Source: Microstegium vimineum
Taxonomy: Eukaryota; Streptophyta; Magnoliopsida; Poales; Poaceae
Reading direction: 5' to 3'
NCBI GenBank assembly: GCA_022036555.1
Contig: CM039141.1
Span: forward strand, 4,809,773 to 4,873,772
Length of the DNA stretch: 64,000 nt
Shown here: positions 58,051-64,000 of the stretch, in pieces
Numbering within the stretch: the first letter of the stretch is position 1
Layout: each line of letters begins with the position of its first letter
Made by a program: the position numbers and the translations under genes
The notes under the pieces: generated by a model
Told to the model about the DNA's origin: nothing
Databases searched by the model: none
Seen by the model: the letters and a program-made list of their open reading frames with translations, nothing else

Positions 58051-59892
58051 TGAAAGATCCTAGATGGCTAGAGGGAGGGGGTGAATAGCTTAATAAAAAT
58101 TCTACAAACCACTAGAGCAAAGGTTAGATAAACAATTAAGCGAAGTTTTTTGCTATAGCTCTACTAGGGTGCAAAGCCACCTATCCAAGCAATTCTAGTT
58201 AGGTGAGTGTCTAACAATCAATAGCAAAACCTAGACACTCAACTCAAGTTAGGAAGAACAACTAACAAGCTAAACTAAGCAACCTAGCAAGAGAGCTAAC
58301 TAAACAAGATATGAAAGAAGTAAATACAAGAAAGGAGGTGATTGTTATACCGATGTCTTGTGAAGAGAATATATCAATGTGAAGAACCAATCACAATATG
58401 AACACCAAGAGTAGCTGTGAGACAAAGTTGACACATGATTTTTCTCCCGAAGTTCACTTGGTTGCCACCAAGCTAGTCCCCGTTGTGTCGACAACTCAAA
58501 TGGTGATTCGGTGGCTAATAGGCGTTCACAAGCCTAGGCCACTACCCGGGCTCCACAAGAATCCACCAAAATGAGAGTAACTCAATGACACGAGCAATCC
58601 ACTAGAGTTACCCTTTGGCGCTCCGCCGAGGTGGGTACAAGCCCTCTCACAATCGTCGAAGCCGGCCACGAACAATCACCAATCGCGCTGAAGCTTCCTC
58701 AATCGCCCAAGCCATCTAGGTGTTGGCAAACACCAAGAATAACAAGAAATCCCGCGACGATAACGATGACCAAGTGCCACTAAGATGAAATGCAATGATC
58801 AAGCACTTGGATCACTCAAACTCTCACAAGAATGCAATTGAAGCAAAGAGAGATGAGTTGGAGGTTATCTCAAGCTAGCACAAGTATGTCAAATGAATGA
58901 CAGGTGCAAGAGAGAGCCCTAGGAGTCGGCCAAAACATATTTATAGCCACCGCCAAGCAACTAGCCGTTTTTCCCCTTCAACCCGATTTACCGCGTGACT
59001 GCGGACGCTACTCCATGGAGGGTCTGGACCATCGCGTGCGCGTCCGAACGCTCTGTCGTTTGAATCTGCCCATTGGCGCCTTCACCAGCGTCTGCCACGT
59101 CGCATCCGGACGCTGCGCACAGTGTAGGTCCGGACCAATGCCGTCTGCGTCCGAACCCTACACAGAATAAGTCCAGAGAGCTCCCAGACGTCGGACGGTT
59201 GTCCGGAGTTCACCGTCCGGACGACACATAGCGTCCGGACGCTACGCAGAGAGCATCCAGTAAGCTCCATCACTTCATACGGTTGTCCGGAGTCGGCGTC
59301 GGACTGTGATCAGCGTCCGGACCCTCTGTCCATTTACAACCGAGGCTAGGGTATGCCTCCGGACGCATCGTCATTGCTCCGGACGTCATCTTGCTAGCGT
59401 CCGGACGTGCGTCCGAAGCTCTTCTGAGTGCCATTCCGAGCTGCCTCTTCTTCTCCAAGCTTTCATATGCTAACACACTAATTTTCATCCTTTGTGCTCA
59501 AGTGTTAGCCTTTACAATATATATTTTTTGGATTTTATTTCAATTCTTGTGTCACTTGGGTTCATTTTAGGTATGCAATGCAAATGACCTAGTCGCACAT
59601 GATAACCGTAATCGACACAAGTTTTCTCTTCTTGATAGTACGTCTATCTATTCTAAAGGTGATCACACTCTCTAAAGTGTCTTGATCACTAAACTGAAAA
59701 TGACCCTATTAATATACCTTTTCTTGAGTCATTTCCAATCCATCTTTTCCTTGTCCATGGAGTACTTGATCCATCATGATCATCCTTTAGGCTCCATGTG
59801 TCAAGGTGGATTACCCTATCTTGATCATGCATTTAGCAATAGGGTTAGTCTATAGGTTTTATCAATTAACCAAAACTAAACATGGGCTTTCA
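58051..59892. mobile_element. Solo LTR, 1,842 bp
   Basis: Begins TGAAAGATCC and ends GGGCTTTCA, so the edges are the inverted repeat TGAAAG/CTTTCA. Flanked by a 5-bp target duplication GCCTC (58046-58050, 59893-59897). No internal retrotransposon coding sequence remains, which points to LTR-LTR recombination. 59100-59420 is dense in GTCCGGA(C) motifs. Confidence 0.85.
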
Positions 59893-59897
59893 GCCTC

Positions 59898-61118
59898 CAA
59901 CAGCGGCGGATTGGGCCCATCCTCACCATCCAGAGGCACACCAAATTTTGCACGGAATATCCTAGACATGTTCGCTGGGGACACCGTTCTAAAAACACTC
60001 AACACTTATACAATGTCTAATAAAAAGGGGTGACACTCCCTTATAATAAAGAGAGCGACCTACTTTAAATGAAGACTGACGAGAGATTTCCCGGGGTAAC
60101 CTTCGGTATACGCGAAGGTCTCCCACCTCCTTCGCTCAGTCGGGACTCCGGGCCAACAATAGTTATAGATCCCAATGTCATATAAAAGATTGTCATAGAT
60201 GTGTTATATCCTATAGTATATAACGAATTTTCTCTATAGTCTAGCAAATGCATAGAAGGAAAACTACAAATATCTTGTTGTCACGGACATAAAACGAGTA
60301 TATATACAGTACACCAGTTTATCATACATGTAACAGTCAATCAACTACACTACATACACATACAAGTAAAAGATGTGAACTCGCACTGCTAATCTTCTAG
60401 GCAAACTCACACAGTCCAAAGACTCCATCTCTGATTGTGCTTCTCCCAAATCCGATCTGAACATATCTCAGGTGAAATGGCCGGTCCTCGTCACCAAGAA
60501 TGTACTGCGGTGGTACAAGTGACCGGAACACTGTGGTCGTGCATTTACTCGTGTGTCAGTCTCCAATGATGTCCAACATGTATGCGCGTGAGACCTGACA
60601 TCCAACATGTATGCGCGTGAGACCTCCGGGCCACGCCAAGTAGCCTATCAGACAATAATATTTCAGTCACTTTTGAAATTGATTTTTTTCAGTTTTGGAA
60701 TGAACTAAGCATTGACACTACTGAATTGAAGTTGGGACTTACTCGAGTGCATGTGGCATAAGAGGCTTTTGGGCGGTGTCTCAATCTCAACTGCGGTAAA
60801 AGCATCAAAGAACACAAGAAAACCAATTCGGAAAGCAGTCTGGTTATCCCGTACCAGAACGGTTGTCTGCACACCACTGAGTATGCCATGAATTAGATCG
60901 CAAGGATTGATAGTGACGGGACCACCGTTAACAAGCAAGCATCTGTCAAGTAGGTGTGGAACATTCAGTACCTGGGGCGCCACAGTATGCAGAAGTGAAA
61001 TAAGACCCCTCGTTCAGTTGAAAGGCTACCCTTACTCCTACAATTCAATCTAAGCAATGGTAAGCAAATAAACACGAGAGTAAAACAGAATCAGCAATTC
61101 ATCGCAAATTCTTTCTCC
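59898..61118. other. Spacer with a decayed gene fragment
   Basis: 59898-60390 shows no gene. 60398-60983 has the coding-like minus-strand pieces listed separately. 60990-61118 shows nothing. Confidence 0.4.
60398..60983 (-). pseudogene. Unrecognised gene fragment, two exon-like blocks
   Basis: An upstream block reads APQVLNVPHLLDRCLLVNGG, IHGILSGVQTTVLVRDN, FFDAFTAVEIETPPKSLLC and ends at a consensus donor (GTAAGT) near 60740. A downstream block reads FRSLVPPQYILGDEDRPFHL, YVQIGFGRSTIRDGVFGLC, then TAG. Between them a 29-bp tandem duplication (60572-60600 and 60601-60625) disrupts the frame and a stop lies before the last block. It looks like a once-spliced gene that has decayed; I cannot name the family. 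Confidence 0.4.
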
Positions 61119-61129
61119 ACGAAAAGAGG

Positions 61130-62313
61130 AAAAAGTCTACTTACCCCTGAACTATTGGGTGTCTAACCTAGTCCACCAACTACAAAACCGAGTAACGAAC
61201 ACCCTAAACTTTCGCAAACCAGACAACTAACCTCCTGTAACGGTTTGGGAGAGCGGTTTCGCTGACGTGGCGTCCAGCGTGTGAGCGGTATTGGCGAAGG
61301 AGATAGTGTCCATGACCACTAATGGGTGGGCCCCACCTGACAGGACGCCCTCCATCGCTCCCCTGTTCCTGGCCGCACCTCCGCGAGTTGCTGGCCACGT
61401 GCGGATCCCCGGCCCCGGCCATGCTCCTCGGCGGCGGCAGCGGCGCACCACGCCCGTGCGGGGCGGCACGCCTGTGCAGTTGCTGCGGCGGCGGCGGCGT
61501 GCCGCGAGGCGGCAGTATCAGCGCAGCAGACACGTGCGGGGCGGGGCGGCACGCCGGCGCGCACGCGAGGCGGCGGCGACGGCGCGGCACGCCTGTGCGG
61601 CTGCGGTGGCGACGCCAGCGCTGCACACCTGCTTGCTCGCGAGGCGAAGGCGGCGCGACACGCCAGCGCGCACGCTAGGCGGCGGCAGCGGTGCAACACG
61701 CCCATGCGGCTGCGGCGGCGGCGCACGGCTCGCCCGTGCGACGGCAGATGCGGCTGCGGCTACGTCGGCGAAGCACGCCTGCCAGCCCGGCTGCACGGCA
61801 GCAAGCCGGCAACATGCCCGCTTGGCTGCGACGACGGGGCTCTAGGCCCGCGCGGCTGCCGGCGTCGTGGCACGCCTTTGTGCCCCTGTGACTGCGCCCA
61901 CGCGCCGGCTCGCGGATCCACACCCGCCGCCGCCGCCGCCGCCGTAGCGGCATTGGCCTGCGATGAGGCAGCGTCCCCGGCGCACTGGCGCTGCATCTGC
62001 GTCTACATGAAGCTCGCGACGGCCTCGATGGCGGCACGCTGGACATCGGGCAGGCTCCCGTCAGGGTGGGCGCGCGGGAAGCACCCACCTAGAGACGGTC
62101 TTGACAGGTGGGGCCCATCGATCAGCGATCCAACCTTTCGCTCGCTTGTAATACCGCTCACACGTTGGACGCCACGTCAGCGAAATCGCTCTCCCAAACC
62201 ACCTTAGGGCTTAGTTGACTGATTTGCTAAAGTTTAGAGTGTTACCTATCCGGTTTTGTAGTTGAGGGCATAGGTCACAACCTAATAGTTCAGGGGGTAA
62301 GTAGAATTTTTTG
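61130..62313. mobile_element. Mutator-like element (MULE), non-autonomous, GC-rich interior
   Basis: 1,184 bp flanked by an 11-bp direct repeat ACGAAAAGAGG (61119-61129 and 62314-62324), in the 8-11 bp range of Mutator target duplications. Long terminal inverted repeats of roughly 200 bp: AAAAAGTCTACTTACCCCTG on the left and AAAAAATTCTACTTACCCCC from the other strand, continuing through AACTACAAAACCG, TTTCGCTGACGTGGCGTCCA and GGGCCCCACCTG. The centre (about 61350-62080) is GC-rich with imperfect repeats of GCACGCC and GCGGCTGCGGCGGCG type, open in many frames. No transposase. Confidence 0.88.
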
Positions 62314-62324
62314 ACGAAAAGAGG

Positions 62325-64000
62325 CCGACCCGCAAGCCACCAGCGACTCGCGAGGCAAGAACACGCCGGCCAAAATACTTATTCACCTCCTCACGAAGCA
62401 TGTGGGACGCCAACAGCAATTGGGGGTCAACACATTACGGCCGAAACAAAAGCGGGCAGCCAGGCCCAGTTTGGTTTCTCGTTTCTGCGCTGATGCGATG
62501 TCATTTTTTGTTTTTGTTTTTTTAGATGATTTTATATATATGCAATTCCGGTTCCAACATACGCCTGGTTGTTTCTCGGTTTTGACGGCTTGAACCTTAC
62601 AGACACGAAACAGGTGAGTTGTATTCGTCAGGCATAGCATAGCAGGCAGGATTTGTTGCACTGGTAGTCTGGTTCTCCACAGATCGTCGTCGTGCTCTGC
62701 TCCCCAAGGGGCATCCATCCTCGGAGAAGGCTGCCCTGGTGGATGACGATGGCCAGGCAACTGATACAGTCCACTGAGTCCAGCAATGCAGTTTTGGCAG
62801 TAGCACTCGACTCGACGGCAGGCGGCGCGGTGGCGACTGGCAGTTGAGTGGAGCACGGGTGCAGCCGTCGCCACTTGCCGACCAGCACGGCCACGACGAG
62901 TGTGAGACACCAATCTCGCGAGGCGCCGGCGCAGTGCTGACCTGAGGTGCTGATCCTAGTTGACCGCAGACAGACAGCCGTGCCGCCGCCGCGCGTGGAG
63001 GGAGCAGAGCAGGCTCGTCGGAGGGGAGGACAGCGCGGAGGTCGCAGAGCAAGCTGAGATATTCCATTCAATTCAACCTCTGCCGAGGCGCGGCGGCGCC
63101 TGCATCGCAGTCGAGCGTTGAGGACGGAGAAGAGATTTGGGACGGGTTTGCCAGTTTACTTTAATAGTTACTCCAGTTCCAAACCGTTTTGAGGCCAACC
63201 CGTTTTATAGACCTGGGCGGACCGATTGGTTGACCGGGTCTGGTTGCAACCCAACCCGCGAACAGGCCTACAGCATGATCTGAGGAGCACTACACTGTAC
63301 ACGGAGAAAGTTTTCTGATGCTCAACATGGCCATCCACTCAGCATATAGTCGTCTAACGAAAACGTAAACTGATGTTCTAACAAAAACGTAAACTGATGT
63401 TTGAGATGTTAGAGCAACTCCAACAGCTCCCCATCTATCTTCCCCATCTTTTGCTTTTTGATAAATTGATGAAATTTCCTCAAAAAACGACTCCTCATCT
63501 TTTCTTCCTATTTTTTGGAAGGGCACAAAAACATCCTGCTCGCGCGGATATATGCGCGCACTGCGTCGCGGCGCATCGCGGGCAGCATCTTCTTCCCGCG
63601 TCCATTTCTGTTTCCCGGCGCCATTGCTTCTCGTTCCCGCGCGATATTTCTTGGCGAGGCGATCGTGTGCCGCGATCCTTTCCCGCGCGTGGAGTCGGAA
63701 ATCGACGACGACCCGTTCCCGGAGCTGGCCTCACTGCCGTCGTTCGACCCAGCACTAGCGGCCCCCGCAGGCGCCATCCTGCCCAAGGAGGAGATGGAGG
63801 ATTTCGGCAACCTTGGCGGCGAGTCGGCGACGACTGGCTCGCCGGTATCAACCTCGACGACCTGCAGATGCTCGGGGACGCTTTGGCAACATGCTCGTTT
63901 CGCCGATGGCTGCCAAGATGGAGCAAGACGGTGGCTTCCCGTTCTTTTGAGATCTTCTGCTTCTGCGTCTCCGTTGGTGCAGCGCAAAGGGAACTATGTA
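62325..64000. other. Right edge: spacer, transposon end and an unrecognised gene fragment
   Basis: 62325-63410 has only overlapping short frames. At 63413 the sequence TTAGAGCAACTCCAACAGCT is typical of the end of a common grass DNA transposon. On the plus strand 63680-63950 reads coding-like DDDPFPELASLPSFDPALAA, PKEEMEDFGNLGG, and in another frame LAGINLDDLQMLGD and PMAAKMEQDGGFPFF-stop, like the acidic end of a transcription factor with frameshifts. The family was not identified. Confidence 0.35.

Noticed and set aside
61204..62207. Several Ala/Arg/His-rich proteins on both strands
   Set aside because: They come from the repetitive GC-rich interior of the Mutator-like element.

Overview
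The window is nuclear DNA of a plant, almost certainly a grass. The genes have introns with GT..AG sites, gene ends are very GC-rich, Stowaway- and Tourist-type MITEs are scattered through it, and the middle is filled by nested Copia and Gypsy retrotransposons. I infer a panicoid grass of the sorghum, sugarcane or maize type; the sequence does not prove the genus. There are no operons, CRISPR arrays or ribosomal RNA genes.

Left arm (1-24 kb), gene-bearing: the 3' end of a DRG-family GTPase gene (+); a decayed sphinganine C4-hydroxylase copy (+); a small SAUR-like gene (-); a two-exon gene for a small membrane-anchored protein with an amphipathic, LEA-like tail (+); an unusual gene or pseudogene (-) made of six repeats of two alternating modules joined by Asp/Glu tracts; an unrecognised two-exon gene (-) with the same C-terminus as that repeat gene; and a complete 14-exon FOUR LIPS/MYB88-type R2R3-MYB gene (-) in which about 0.5 kb carrying two exons has been tandemly duplicated.

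Middle (24-54 kb), repeat-dominated: a Stowaway MITE, a long-TIR (Mutator-like) element holding a LINE fragment, a hAT-like MITE, then a THI4 (thiamine thiazole synthase) pseudogene cut in two by a 21-kb Copia insertion with a perfect 5-bp target duplication. That Copia element, on the minus strand, was invaded by a Tat-type Gypsy element on the plus strand. A later deletion removed the end of the Gypsy 3' LTR together with the Copia reverse transcriptase. The Gypsy element carries a multi-exon antisense gene between pol and its 3' LTR. Next to the THI4 relic is a berberine-bridge-enzyme-like pseudogene with a large internal deletion.

Right arm (54-64 kb): mostly non-genic, with Stowaway, Tourist and hAT-like MITEs, a solo LTR with a 5-bp target duplication, a 1.18-kb Mutator-like element with an 11-bp target duplication and GC-rich interior, and a few decayed gene fragments I cannot name.

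The live genes are unrelated housekeeping, signalling and developmental genes and do not form a pathway. The most unusual material is the repeat-protein locus at 11.7-13.6 kb, its shared end with the gene at 15.6-17.9 kb, and the exon-duplicated MYB gene.
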